33,046 nt of DNA from Rhodospirillales bacterium (GTDB lineage Bacteria > Pseudomonadota > Alphaproteobacteria > Rhodospirillales > 2-12-FULL-67-15). The translations under genes were made by a program, and so were the position numbers. The stretch is from assembly GCA_009693905.1 (NCBI GenBank), contig SHWG01000009.1, forward strand, positions 1-33,046. Reading direction: 5' to 3'. Shown in pieces: positions 15,425 through 26,543 of the stretch. The notes below the pieces were generated by a model. That model searched no databases. It worked only from the letters and a program-made list of their open reading frames with translations, and was not told the origin of the DNA. Position 1 is the stretch's first letter. Every line of letters starts with the position of its first letter.

Positions 15425-18166
15425 GTGATCACCCTCGGGCCGTTCGCCTTCGCCGCGCCATGGGCGCTGCTCGGACTGTTGGCGTTGCCGGCGCTCTGGT
15501 TCCTGCTTCGCCTGATGCCGCCCGCGCCGCGCGAGGTGGTGTTCCCGCCGGTGCGGATTCTGATGGCGCTGGCGCGGCGCGATGAAACCTCCGCGACCAC
15601 GCCGCCTTGGCTGATCGCGCTTCGCTTCACGCTTGCCGCCGCCGCGATCCTCGGGCTCGCGCATCCGATCCTGAACGCCGAGCCGGGGCTGAAGGGCTCG
15701 GGTCCGCTGGTGCTGGTTCTCGACGACGGCTGGGCGGCGGCGAAAGGCTGGTCCGAACGGACGGCCGCCGCCCTGCGCCTCGCCGATCGCGCGGGGAGAG
15801 AAGGGCGCGCGGTGATGGTTTTCGGCACGGCGGCGCGCACCGAGACCCCGGCGCCGGCGCCGCTCTCCGCCGCCGCCGCGCGCCGAACGATCGAATCGAT
15901 GCGCCCGAAGCCCTGGCCCGCGGATCGCGGAGCGATCGGCCGGGCGCTCTTAGCCTGGGCCGAAGAAACCCGCTCGCCGCCGGCGCCGGTGGCGTGGCTG
16001 AGCGACGGCTTGGAAGCCGCCGAGGGGGAAGCGCGCGAATTCGTCGATAAAATCGGCCGGGTCGGCGCGGTCATGCTCGCCGAGCCCCCGCGCGAGAATT
16101 TGCCGCTCCTTCTGCGCCCGCCCCGGACCGAGGGCGATGCGCTGGCGCTTACCGCCGATCGGGCCCAAGCGGGCGCCCGGCGCGAGGTTTCCGTCATTGC
16201 CTATGGCGACGACGGCCGCCCGCTCGCGCGCGAGCAACTCGTCTTTCCCTCGGGGCGCGCGCACGGCGAAGCGCGCATGGCGCTGCCGTTGGAACTGCGC
16301 AACCGGCTCGCCCGCCTCGAAATCGAAAACGAGACGGGCGCGAACGCCGTCGCGCTTGCCGACGAACGTTGGCGCCGCCGCCCGGTCGGGCTCGCGGCCG
16401 TGGGAACGATCCAGGAGAACCAGCCCCTGCTCGGCGATCTTTACTATCTCGAGCGCGCGCTCGAGCCGTGGGCGGAAGCCCGCCGCGCGCCGATCGCCGA
16501 ACTGCTCGCGCGCGCGCTTGCGGTGCTGGTGCTCGCCGATCCCGGCCCGTTTCCGGCAACCGATGCGGCGGTGCTCGCGCGCTGGATCGAGACGGGCGGC
16601 GTCGCCGTGCGTTTTGCCGGCCCCCGACTTGCGACCGCGACCCAAAACGTCTCGGGCGAGAATCCCGATCCATTCCTGCCGGTGCGGTTGCGCGCCGGCG
16701 ACCGCGTCGTCGGCGGAGCCCTGACCTGGGAACGCCCGGTCCCGCTCGCGGCTTTCGACGACAAGAGCCCGTTCTTCGGGTTGCCGGTGTCCGCGGACGT
16801 GCGCGTGCGCCGACAGGTCCTGGCCGAACCCGCCCTCGATCTCGCCGAGCGCACCTGGGCCCGGCTCGCGGACGGCACGCCGTTGGTGACGGCGGAGCGG
16901 CGCGGGCGCGGCTGGCTGGTGCTGATCCACGTCACCGCCAACGCGCAATGGTCGGATTTGCCGCTGTCGGGTTTGTTCGTCGGGATGCTCCAGCGTCTGG
17001 TCGCGCTGAGCCAAGGCGTGGCCGGGCATCTTGCGGGTCCGCCGCTCGCGCCCGAGGCGACTCTCGACGGATTTGGCCGGCTAGGGCACCCGCCCGCGGA
17101 CGCCCAGGCCATTACCGCCGAAGCGTTCGCCGGCACGCGCGTCGGCCCGCGCCATCCGCCCGGTTTCTACGGCGAGCGCGGCGGCGTGCGCGCCCTCAAT
17201 CTCGCCGATTCGGTTCCGTTGCTGAAGGCGTTTCCGCGGCCCGTGAACGTCGAAACGATCGCTTACGGCTCGGGGATAGAGACGGACCTGCGCCCGTGGC
17301 TGCTCGGGCTCGCGTTCGTGCTTTTGCTCGCCGATCTGGTGGCGAGCCTCGCGCTCCGCGGGCTTTTGTTCCCGCGCCCGAGCGCCGCGTTCGCGCTGGC
17401 GCTGGCGCTGGCGTTCGTCCCGCCGGCGTTGGCGCAAGAGCGGCGTTCAGGCACGGTCGCGCGCAACCCGGAGGCCGTCGCGCTCGCGGCGAGCGCTGAT
17501 CCCACGCTCGCCTACATTCTCACCGGAAACCGCGAGACCGATGCAACCAGCCGCGCCGGGCTCGAAGGTCTCGGGGCCATCCTCAGGCGCCGCACCGCCG
17601 CCGAGATGGGCCCGCCGATCGGGGTCGATCCGGAGCAAGACGAGCTCAGCTTCTTCCCGCTCATCTATTGGCCGATCGAGGGCGGACAACTGCCGCTCGG
17701 CGCGGGCGCCCAGGCGCGGCTCAATACCTTCATGCGCCAGGGCGGCACGATCCTGTTCGATTCGCGTGGCGGCGAAGGCGAAAGCATCGCGGCCTTGCGC
17801 GCGCTCGCCCGCCAGCTCGATCTCCCGGCGCTGGAACCGGTCGGGCCCGATCACGTGCTGACGCGCACGTTCTATCTGTTGCAGGAATTTCCCGGCCGCT
17901 ATCCCGGCGGGCGGTTGTGGGCCGAGCGGGCGGGCGAGCGCGTCAACGACGGCGTGTCTTCGGTCATCGTAGGCGGCGGCGACTGGGCGGCGGCCTGGGC
18001 GGTGGACGACGCGCACCGGCCGCTCTTTCCGGTCGTTCCCGGGGGCGAGCGCCAGCGCGAGTACGCCTACCGCTTCGGCGTCAACGTGGTGATGTACGTG
18101 CTGACCGGCAATTACAAATCGGACCAAGTCCACGTTCCGGCGATCATGCAGAGGTTGCGCCGATGA
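15425..18166 (+). CDS. BatA-type / DUF4159 membrane protein
   Basis: 913 residues. The N-terminus matches the BatA (Aerotolerance regulator N-terminal) pattern: helix PWALLGLLALPALWFLLRL, then PPREVVFPPVRIL-like sequence and a second helix near residues 60-75. A VWA-like/amidotransferase-like middle follows (LVLVLDDGWAAAKGW). Around residues 620-675 are two more hydrophobic segments, the second ending PPALAQ like an internal signal sequence. Residues about 690-913 are DUF4159 (LAYILTGNRETD, ELSFFPLIYWPI, GGTILFDSRGG, GVNVVMYVLTGNYKSDQVH). Such fusions of about 920 residues accompany moxR/DUF58 in alphaproteobacteria; their role is not known. The start is a GTG one base after the DUF58 stop, so translation is probably coupled. 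Confidence 0.87.
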   Translation: MITLGPFAFAAPWALLGLLALPALWFLLRLMPPAPREVVFPPVRILMALARRDETSATTPPWLIALRFTLAAAAILGLAHPILNAEPGLKGSGPLVLVLDDGWAAAKGWSERTAAALRLADRAGREGRAVMVFGTAARTETPAPAPLSAAAARRTIESMRPKPWPADRGAIGRALLAWAEETRSPPAPVAWLSDGLEAAEGEAREFVDKIGRVGAVMLAEPPRENLPLLLRPPRTEGDALALTADRAQAGARREVSVIAYGDDGRPLAREQLVFPSGRAHGEARMALPLELRNRLARLEIENETGANAVALADERWRRRPVGLAAVGTIQENQPLLGDLYYLERALEPWAEARRAPIAELLARALAVLVLADPGPFPATDAAVLARWIETGGVAVRFAGPRLATATQNVSGENPDPFLPVRLRAGDRVVGGALTWERPVPLAAFDDKSPFFGLPVSADVRVRRQVLAEPALDLAERTWARLADGTPLVTAERRGRGWLVLIHVTANAQWSDLPLSGLFVGMLQRLVALSQGVAGHLAGPPLAPEATLDGFGRLGHPPADAQAITAEAFAGTRVGPRHPPGFYGERGGVRALNLADSVPLLKAFPRPVNVETIAYGSGIETDLRPWLLGLAFVLLLADLVASLALRGLLFPRPSAAFALALALAFVPPALAQERRSGTVARNPEAVALAASADPTLAYILTGNRETDATSRAGLEGLGAILRRRTAAEMGPPIGVDPEQDELSFFPLIYWPIEGGQLPLGAGAQARLNTFMRQGGTILFDSRGGEGESIAALRALARQLDLPALEPVGPDHVLTRTFYLLQEFPGRYPGGRLWAERAGERVNDGVSSVIVGGGDWAAAWAVDDAHRPLFPVVPGGERQREYAYRFGVNVVMYVLTGNYKSDQVHVPAIMQRLRR

Positions 18167-20313
18167 CGAGTATTGTCTTCGCTCCGCTCGTTCCGGCGTG
18201 GCTGGCGCTGCCGCTTGCGGCCGTTGCAATCCTGCTGCTCGGGTTCGCGCTCTGGCGCCGTGCCCCGGGCGCGCTTTTGCGCGCCGCCGCGCTCGGCCTG
18301 CTCGCGCTCGCGATCCTCGACCCGCGCCTGGCCGAGGAGACCCGCGAGACCCGCCCCGATGTCGCCGTGATCGCGCTCGATCGCAGCGCGAGCCAAAGCG
18401 TGGACGGCCGCGGGGAGCGCACCGACGCGGCGCTCGCCGACTTGCGCGCGGCGCTCGGCCGGCTCGGCAACGTCGAAGTGCGCGAGATCGAGGTCAAGGA
18501 CGACGAGGGCGGTCGCGGCGCCGAGGCCGAGGGCACACGACTCTACACCGCATTGGAACGCGCGCTCGCGCAAGCGCCGCGCGGCCGGATCGGCGCCGCG
18601 TTCGCGTTGACCGACGGCCAAGTCCACGACGCGCCCGACGCGGCGGCGGCGAAGAACGCCGCGGCCGTCGTCGCCGGGCCGGTTCATGTTTTGCTCACCG
18701 GCCGGACGGCCGAGCGCGACCGGCGGGTGGTGATCGAGCGGGCGCCGGGTTTCGCCATCGTCGGCAAGGAAACGTCGCTCGGGTACCGCATCGACGATCC
18801 CGAAACCGGCGTCAGTTCCGTGACCGGGCGCAGGCTGGCGCGGGTCAAGATCGTCCGCGACGGAACGCCCGTCGAGGACTCGCTCGTGCCGGTGGATGCG
18901 CCCCAGACCCACGCGTTTATCGTCGAGCACGCTGGTCCGACGCTGATCGAGATCGAGGCCGAAGCGGTTCCCGGCGAATTGACGCTCGCCAACAACCGGG
19001 CGCTGGTCACCGTCAACGGCGTGCGTGAGCGGCTGAAAGTGCTGCTCGTCTCGGGCCAGCCCCACCCCGGCGAGCGCACCTGGCGCAACCTGCTGAAATC
19101 CGACCCGGCGGTGGAGCTGATCCATTTCACCATCTTGCGCCCGCCGGAAAAGGACGACTTCACGCCCATTGTCGAACTCGCGCTCATTCCGTTTCCGGTC
19201 CAGGAGCTGTTCGAGGTCAAACTCAAGGAATTCGACCTGATCGTGTTCGACCGCTATCTCGAGCGCGACATCATCCCGCCTTCGCATTTCCGCAACATGG
19301 AGCGCTACGTCCGCGACGGCGGCGCGCTGCTCCTCTCCGCCGGGCCGGAGTTCGCGGGCGCGCGCAGCTTGGGCCGCACCGCGATCGGGTCGGTGCTGCC
19401 CGCGCAGCCGACCGGCCGGGTGACGGAAGGGGCGTTCCGGCCGCTGTTGACGGACACGGGCCGGCGCCATCCGGTGACCGCGGACCTGACCCCGGTCGTT
19501 CCGCCGGTCGGCGCGGGCGCGAGCGCGACGCCCGGCGGACTTGCCCGCGCGGAGGGCACACCAACATGGGGACGCTGGTTCCGCCTGATCGAAACCACGC
19601 CCCGTTCCGGGCACGCGATCGTGGAAGCGGGGCCGGGCCGTTCGCTTCTGATGGTGGACCGAGTCGATAAAGGCCGAGTCGCCCTGTTCGCGTCCGATCA
19701 CATCTGGCTGTGGGCGCGCGGCTTCGACCAAGGCGGGCCCCACGCCGAGATTCTGCGGCGCCTGGTTCATTGGCTGATGAAAGAGCCCGATCTCGAGGAA
19801 GAACGTCTGACCGCGGAAGCGAAAGGCGCGGAAATCGTCGTCACCCGCCGCAGCCTCGCCGATGCTCCGGTCAGCGTCACCGTGACCGCGCCTTCGGGAC
19901 GGGTAACGACGGTGGAGATGAAACCCGATCCCGCCACGCCAGGCCGCGCGAGCGCGCGTGTTCCGACCGACGAGCGCGGCTTGCACCGCCTCGGCGACGG
20001 CCGGCTCGCCGCCTTCGCCGTCGTCGGCGCGTTGCATTCGCTCGAATTCGCGGACCTGCGCGCCAACGCCGACAGGCTCGCGCCGCTCGCGCGCGCCACC
20101 GGCGGCGGCGTCTTCTGGTTGGCGAATGGAATTCCCGAGGTGCGCGGGGTGCGCGCGGGCCGCGACGCCGCCGGGCGCGGCTGGATGGGCCTGCGCCGCA
20201 ACGAAGCGTTCGCCGTCACCGGCATCCGCCAAATCCCGCTCCTCCCGCCGCTCTTGATGCTGGCCGCCGTGTTCGCGGCGCTCGCGCTTGCGTGGTGGCG
20301 GGAGGGACGCTGA
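18163..20313 (+). CDS. VWA-like / glutamine-amidotransferase-fold membrane protein of the MoxR cluster
   Basis: 716 residues. Two N-terminal membrane helices (about 8-30 and 37-50), then a VWA-like start with a MIDAS-type motif DRSASQS (about 74-80). A Rossmann/amidotransferase-like segment follows (LKVLLVSGQPHPGERTWRN, FDLIVFDRYLE, MERYVRDGGALLLSAGPEF), and the protein ends with a C-terminal helix (LPPLLMLAAVFAALALAWW). No catalytic Cys of a real glutaminase is evident, so a binding or structural role is likely, with most of the protein in the periplasm. The ATG overlaps the DUF4159 stop (ATGA). Last gene of the moxR operon; it converges on the small cytochrome c gene 6 bases away. Confidence 0.85.
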   Translation: MTSIVFAPLVPAWLALPLAAVAILLLGFALWRRAPGALLRAAALGLLALAILDPRLAEETRETRPDVAVIALDRSASQSVDGRGERTDAALADLRAALGRLGNVEVREIEVKDDEGGRGAEAEGTRLYTALERALAQAPRGRIGAAFALTDGQVHDAPDAAAAKNAAAVVAGPVHVLLTGRTAERDRRVVIERAPGFAIVGKETSLGYRIDDPETGVSSVTGRRLARVKIVRDGTPVEDSLVPVDAPQTHAFIVEHAGPTLIEIEAEAVPGELTLANNRALVTVNGVRERLKVLLVSGQPHPGERTWRNLLKSDPAVELIHFTILRPPEKDDFTPIVELALIPFPVQELFEVKLKEFDLIVFDRYLERDIIPPSHFRNMERYVRDGGALLLSAGPEFAGARSLGRTAIGSVLPAQPTGRVTEGAFRPLLTDTGRRHPVTADLTPVVPPVGAGASATPGGLARAEGTPTWGRWFRLIETTPRSGHAIVEAGPGRSLLMVDRVDKGRVALFASDHIWLWARGFDQGGPHAEILRRLVHWLMKEPDLEEERLTAEAKGAEIVVTRRSLADAPVSVTVTAPSGRVTTVEMKPDPATPGRASARVPTDERGLHRLGDGRLAAFAVVGALHSLEFADLRANADRLAPLARATGGGVFWLANGIPEVRGVRAGRDAAGRGWMGLRRNEAFAVTGIRQIPLLPPLLMLAAVFAALALAWWREGR

Positions 20314-20319
20314 AGCGTT

Positions 20320-20638
20320 TCAACGCGGCTTGAGGCCGCGGATGTAGGCGATCAAATCCTCGATCTCGGCGCGGCTGAGATTGAGGTTCGGCATCGGCGG
20401 GTTGGGGTCGGCGAGCCAGCCGCGCAGGCGTTGCTCGGTCAAGGCCGGGTCGGCGGCGATCTGGGCGAAGGGCGGGCCGACGTCCGTTCCCGACCCTAAC
20501 TTCATTCCCGGGCCGGGGACATGACAGGATACGCACCAGCGCGCGGCCATGCGCGCGCCCTGGTCCGATCGGCGGCGGCGGCCGGGGCGCGAGGGGCGCG
20601 AGCAGCGCCAGGGTCCAGATCAATCGTTTCAGGGTCAT
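20320..20638 (-). pseudogene. Small c-type cytochrome, signal peptide and heme domain in different frames
   Basis: From 20550 down to 20320 a 76-residue frame encodes a mono-heme cytochrome c: CVSCH at its front, a heme-ligand methionine in NPPMPNL, and the final helix EIEDLIAYIRGLK. It has no signal peptide, which a c-type cytochrome needs. A signal peptide (MTLKRLIWTLALLAPLAP) starts at 20638, but in another frame. The expected mature start DQGARMAARWCVSCH reads in the heme frame, so one base is gained or two lost at about 20560-20605, next to CCCC and repeated CCG. The gene is broken, or the assembly has an indel; corrected, it would be a normal periplasmic cytochrome of about 105 residues. 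Confidence 0.75.
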
Positions 20639-20749
20639 CGTCGCCGCGCTCGTCGTTCGCTTCGGTTGTGTGCTAGACATCCACCTCGGACGTAGTCGTA
20701 AACCGGTCGGTCCGCAATGAGCCGTCGAGTGTGGCGGACGGGATGGGAC

Positions 20750-21775
20750 ATGAACAGGGCACGGCAAATAGCGTGGGCGTTGCTGTGGGCGCGGGCGTGC
20801 GGGGCGCTGTCGGTGTCCCTGCCTTTTGTCTTGGCGGCCTTCGCCGCCGGGCGCGCACGCGCCAAAATCCAAAGACTCGGCGGCGTTCTTCGCGCCCTGC
20901 CTTTTGTCTTGGCGGCCTTCGCCGCCGGGCGCGCACGCGCCAAAATCCAAAGACTCGGCGGCGTTCTTCGCGCCCTGCCTTTTGTCTTGGCGGCCTTCGC
21001 CGCCGGGGCCGCCGAGCCGGAGAGCGTCGATCTCGAGCTCGTTCTCGCCATCGACGTTTCGGGCAGCATCGATCCCGAGGAGGCGGCGTTGCAACGCCGC
21101 GGTTACGTCGGCGCCCTCCAGGACGAGCGCGTGATCAACGCGATCAAAGCCGGCTTTCACGGCCGCATCGGTGTCACCTATTTCGAATGGGCGGGCATCC
21201 ACCACCGGCGCACGGTCGCCGACTGGGCCACGATCGGCGACGCGGCGTCGGCCCGTGCGTTCGCCGACTGGATCGAGGCGCAAGCCATCGGCGCCGGGGC
21301 GTGGACCTCGATCTCGGGCGCGATCGAATTCGCGCTCCAGCGCTTCGCCGACAGCCCCTACAAGAGCCGGCGCCGCGTGCTCGACATTTCCGGCGACGGA
21401 CCCAATAACAACGGCCCCTTCGTGGTCGAATGGCGCGACCGGGCGCTGGCGCAAGGAATCATCATCAACGGGTTGCCGATCGTCAACGATCGGCCGAGCC
21501 GCTGGGGCCTGCCGCCGTTTCTCGACCTCGACCTCTATTTCGAGGACTGTGTCATCGGCGGGCGCGGCGCGTTCATCGTGGTGGCGAAAAATTTTGCCGA
21601 CTTCGCCTCGGCGATTCGCCGCAAGCTGATCCTGGAGATCGCGGATTTGCACCCGTCGCAAGCGGGGCGTCTCGTTCCCGCGGCCGAACACATCCGCCCG
21701 CGCGGGCGCTCAGGTCCCCGTCCGCCGTGCGACTCCGGCGAACAGGAACGCATGCAACGCCGGATCGACCGCTGA
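20750..21775 (+). CDS. Secreted DUF1194 (VWA-like) protein with a tandem repeat in its signal-peptide region
   Basis: 341 residues from the ATG at 20750; an ATG at 20717 would add 11. From residue 92 on it is a DUF1194 domain: VDLELVLAIDVSGSID with the MIDAS motif DVSGS (102-106), RRGYVGAL, YFEWAG, DWATIGD, SISGAIEFAL, VLDISGDGPNN, GLPIVNDR and FEDCVIGGRGAF. The family is found in alphaproteobacteria and has no known function; the MIDAS suggests metal-dependent protein binding outside the cytoplasm. The hydrophobic leader (about 6-34) is followed by a perfect 26-residue repeat (24-49, 50-75, partial 76-86) carrying basic stretches RARAK and LPFVLAAFAAG. So there are three hydrophobic, signal-like cores before the mature protein. 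A second DUF1194 gene follows 10 bases downstream. Confidence 0.88.
   Translation: MNRARQIAWALLWARACGALSVSLPFVLAAFAAGRARAKIQRLGGVLRALPFVLAAFAAGRARAKIQRLGGVLRALPFVLAAFAAGAAEPESVDLELVLAIDVSGSIDPEEAALQRRGYVGALQDERVINAIKAGFHGRIGVTYFEWAGIHHRRTVADWATIGDAASARAFADWIEAQAIGAGAWTSISGAIEFALQRFADSPYKSRRRVLDISGDGPNNNGPFVVEWRDRALAQGIIINGLPIVNDRPSRWGLPPFLDLDLYFEDCVIGGRGAFIVVAKNFADFASAIRRKLILEIADLHPSQAGRLVPAAEHIRPRGRSGPRPPCDSGEQERMQRRIDR
20817..21007 (+). repeat. Intragenic 78-bp element, locus E: perfect tandem array of 2.4 copies
   Basis: Units begin (CCCTGCC) at 20817, 20895 and 20973; the first two are identical over all 78 bases and the third stops after about 35. Each unit has GGCGGC-CTTC-GCCGCC followed by GGCGCG-CA-CGCGCC, two adjacent hairpins. 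No stop codon occurs in any of the six frames. It is read as LPFVLAAFAAG...RARAKIQRLGGVLRA in the host protein, the same frame as copy A. Confidence 0.92.
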
Positions 21776-21785
21776 AGGAAAATCC

Positions 21786-22573
21786 ATGGGCATCCGGGGA
21801 ATTCGGGTTGCGGCGTGGGTGTTCGCAGGCTTGGCGGTGCTTAGCGCGGCCGCGCCCCGGGCGGAGCTCGCGGGCTTAACCCCGCGCGCAGTATTAGATA
21901 CTGCGCTCCTATCGGGGCGCGCCGAAATTCCGGTCGATCTCGAGCTGGTGCTCGCCGCCGACGGTTCCGGCTCGATCGACGACGAGGAATTGAAGTTCCA
22001 GCGCCACGGCTACGCCGAGGCGCTGGCGCATCCGCGCGTGCTGGCGGCGATCCAGTCGGGTTTCCACAAGACGATCGCGGTCGCCTACATCGAGTGGGCG
22101 CGCCCCAGTCCCAGCACATCATCGCCGACTGGACGGTGATCCGCGACGAAGCCTCGGCCCGGGCCTTCGGCGCGACGCTGATCGGCACCCCGCGCGCCGC
22201 CTGGGGCTACAACTCGATCTCCAACGCCATCGCTTTTTCCGCCCACCTGATCGAAACCAACGCCTACAAGGGCACCCGGCGGGTCATCGATGTCTCGGGC
22301 GACGGGCCGCAGATCGGCGGTCGGCCCCTGGAAGAGGTCCGGCGCGAGACGGTTGCCCAAGGCATCACCATCAACGCCCTGGTGATCGAGACCTCGGCCG
22401 GGAGCCTGCGCGGCCCCGGGGGCATTTCGCTCGTCGAGCATTACGAGCGCGATGTCATCGGCGGCGCCGGCGCCTTCATCGCGGTCGCGCGCGAGCGCGG
22501 CCGATTCTCCGAGACGGTCCTCAAGAAGCTTGTGCTGGAGATCGCGGGCGTGGGAGAAACGGCGAACCCATGA
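21786..22573 (+). pseudogene. Second DUF1194 protein, frameshifted
   Basis: Paralogue of the preceding gene. Frame 1 (21786-22139) encodes a signal peptide (RVAAWVFAGLAVLSAAAPRAE), a repeat-derived segment (residues about 28-47), the MIDAS region VDLELVLAADGSGSID and AYIEWA. The rest (DWTVIRDEASARAF, SISNAIAFSAHL, VIDVSGDGPQ, YERDVIGGAGAF) reads in the +2 frame up to 22573. The total length is one base short of a codon multiple. One extra base near 22097-22101, just before or within GCGCGCCCC, would join the halves as EWGAPQSQHIIADW, giving about 262 residues. Real loss or an assembly deletion; the remaining sequence shows no other damage. The stop overlaps the GST start. Confidence 0.85.
21862..21926 (+). 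repeat. Second dispersed element (about 60 bp), copy 2, behind a signal peptide
   Basis: Shares the core CGCGGGCTTAACCCCGCG and flanking blocks with 12100-12160. It is read in frame as LAGLTPRAVLDTALLSGRAE (20 codons), placed between the signal peptide ending PRAE and the first DUF1194 strand IPVDLELV. The peptide before and after the inserted segment is RAE in both places. The sense orientation is opposite to that of the Nudix copy. Confidence 0.7.
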
Positions 22574-23193
22574 TCCTCATCGGCCGGTATCGCTCGCCCT
22601 TCGTCCGCCGCGTCGCGGCGACCCTGAAGCTCTACGGCATTCCCTACGAGCGCCGGGTGCTTTCGACCATCACCGACGGCGATGCGATCCGCGCGGTCAA
22701 TCCCTTGGGCCGGGTGCCGGCGTTGATTCTCGATTCGGGCGAAACCCTGATCGAGAGCGTGGCGATCCTCGATTATCTGGACGAAACGGCGGGACCGGCG
22801 CGGGCGCTGGTTCCGCCCCGGGGCGCTGGTCGCCGCGAAGTGCTGCAACGGGTCGCGATGACGATCGGCGCGGTCGAAAAGGCGGTGGCGCTCGCCTATG
22901 AAATCCAGCGCCGACCCAAGCAACTGATCTACCCCGAGTGGGCGGAAAAACTGCAAGGCCAGGCCCGGGCCGGGCTCGCCGAGATCGACCGGGCGCTCGG
23001 CCCGGACAAGCAATGGCTGGCGCTCGGGCGGCTCACCCAGGCGGATGTTTCTGCGGTCGCGACCTGGGACTTTCTCGGCAACATGCTGGCCGGCACGTTC
23101 GCGCCCGCCGAATTTCCCCGCTTGGCCGCGCTCTCCGAGCGGGCCAATCGCCTGCCCGCTTTCGCCGAGACCCATCCGAGCCTCGACACCTGA
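22570..23193 (+). CDS. Glutathione S-transferase family protein
   Basis: 207 residues. Thioredoxin-fold N-terminal domain (1-80) with the likely catalytic S9 in RYRSPFVRRVAATL, the cis-proline region LGRVPALIL and the glutathione-binding ETLIESVAI. An all-helical C-terminal domain follows (WLALGRLTQADVSAVATWDFL). GSTs of this kind conjugate or reduce using glutathione; the substrate is unknown. Its ATG overlaps the stop of the DUF1194 gene (ATGA), so the two are probably co-transcribed. It converges on gcvP. Confidence 0.92.
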   Translation: MILIGRYRSPFVRRVAATLKLYGIPYERRVLSTITDGDAIRAVNPLGRVPALILDSGETLIESVAILDYLDETAGPARALVPPRGAGRREVLQRVAMTIGAVEKAVALAYEIQRRPKQLIYPEWAEKLQGQARAGLAEIDRALGPDKQWLALGRLTQADVSAVATWDFLGNMLAGTFAPAEFPRLAALSERANRLPAFAETHPSLDT

Positions 23194-23263
23194 ATAATTA
23201 TCAGTGCAGCGAACCGGATGGTGTCTTCAGCGCATCCGCCACCGCGCGCCGCCGCCGCCGCCG

Positions 23264-26151
<2,888 letters not shown>

Positions 26152-26152
<1 letters not shown>

Positions 26153-26526
26153 CAGTGCAATCCCCCGACGTAGGCGTCGTAGGCGGCCTTGTCCATGGCG
26201 TCGTTCAGGTCCGCCGGATTGGCGAGCTTGATCTTGTAGAACCATCCCTCGCCTTCGGGCGCGCTGTTGACGGTGGCGGGATTGTCGGCAAGCGCGCCGT
26301 TGATCGCGACGATTTCGCCCGCGGCGGGGGCATAGACTTCGCTCGCCGCCTTGACCGATTCGACCACCGCGGCTTGGGCGCCCTTGGCGAACTTGGTTCC
26401 AACCGCGGGCAGCTCGACAAACACGATATCGCCGAGTTGCTTCTGGGCGTAATCGGTGATGCCGACGAGCGCGACAGCGCCCTCGATGCGGATCCATTCG
26501 TGCTCTTTGGTGTAGCGGACGGTCAT
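26152..26526 (-). CDS. gcvH: Glycine cleavage system H protein
   Basis: 124 residues, the lipoyl carrier that shuttles the aminomethyl group between P-, T- and L-proteins. The lipoylated lysine is K59 in [14 protein letters not shown]. The N-terminal [27 protein letters not shown] and the C-terminal [10 protein letters not shown] are diagnostic. No L-protein (dihydrolipoamide dehydrogenase) gene is in the window; that subunit is usually shared with other complexes. The start is 17 bases after the gcvT stop. Confidence 0.98.
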
Positions 26527-26543
26527 GGGCGATCTCCTGGGCG

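Noticed and set aside
19500-19565. Possible decayed copy of the 78-bp element in the VWA/amidotransferase-fold gene (Gly/Ala/Pro-rich VGAGASATPGG)
   Set aside because: Only about ten bases (CGCCCGGCGG) match and the 78-base spacing is absent, so chance in GC-rich sequence explains it.
20817-21007. Direct repeats as a CRISPR array
   Set aside because: The units are contiguous 78-bp copies with no unique spacers, and they are translated in frame within a gene.
26153-26497. N-terminal extension of gcvP across gcvH
   Set aside because: It is an out-of-frame reading of the well-conserved gcvH gene, and GcvP aligns from the ATG at 26152.
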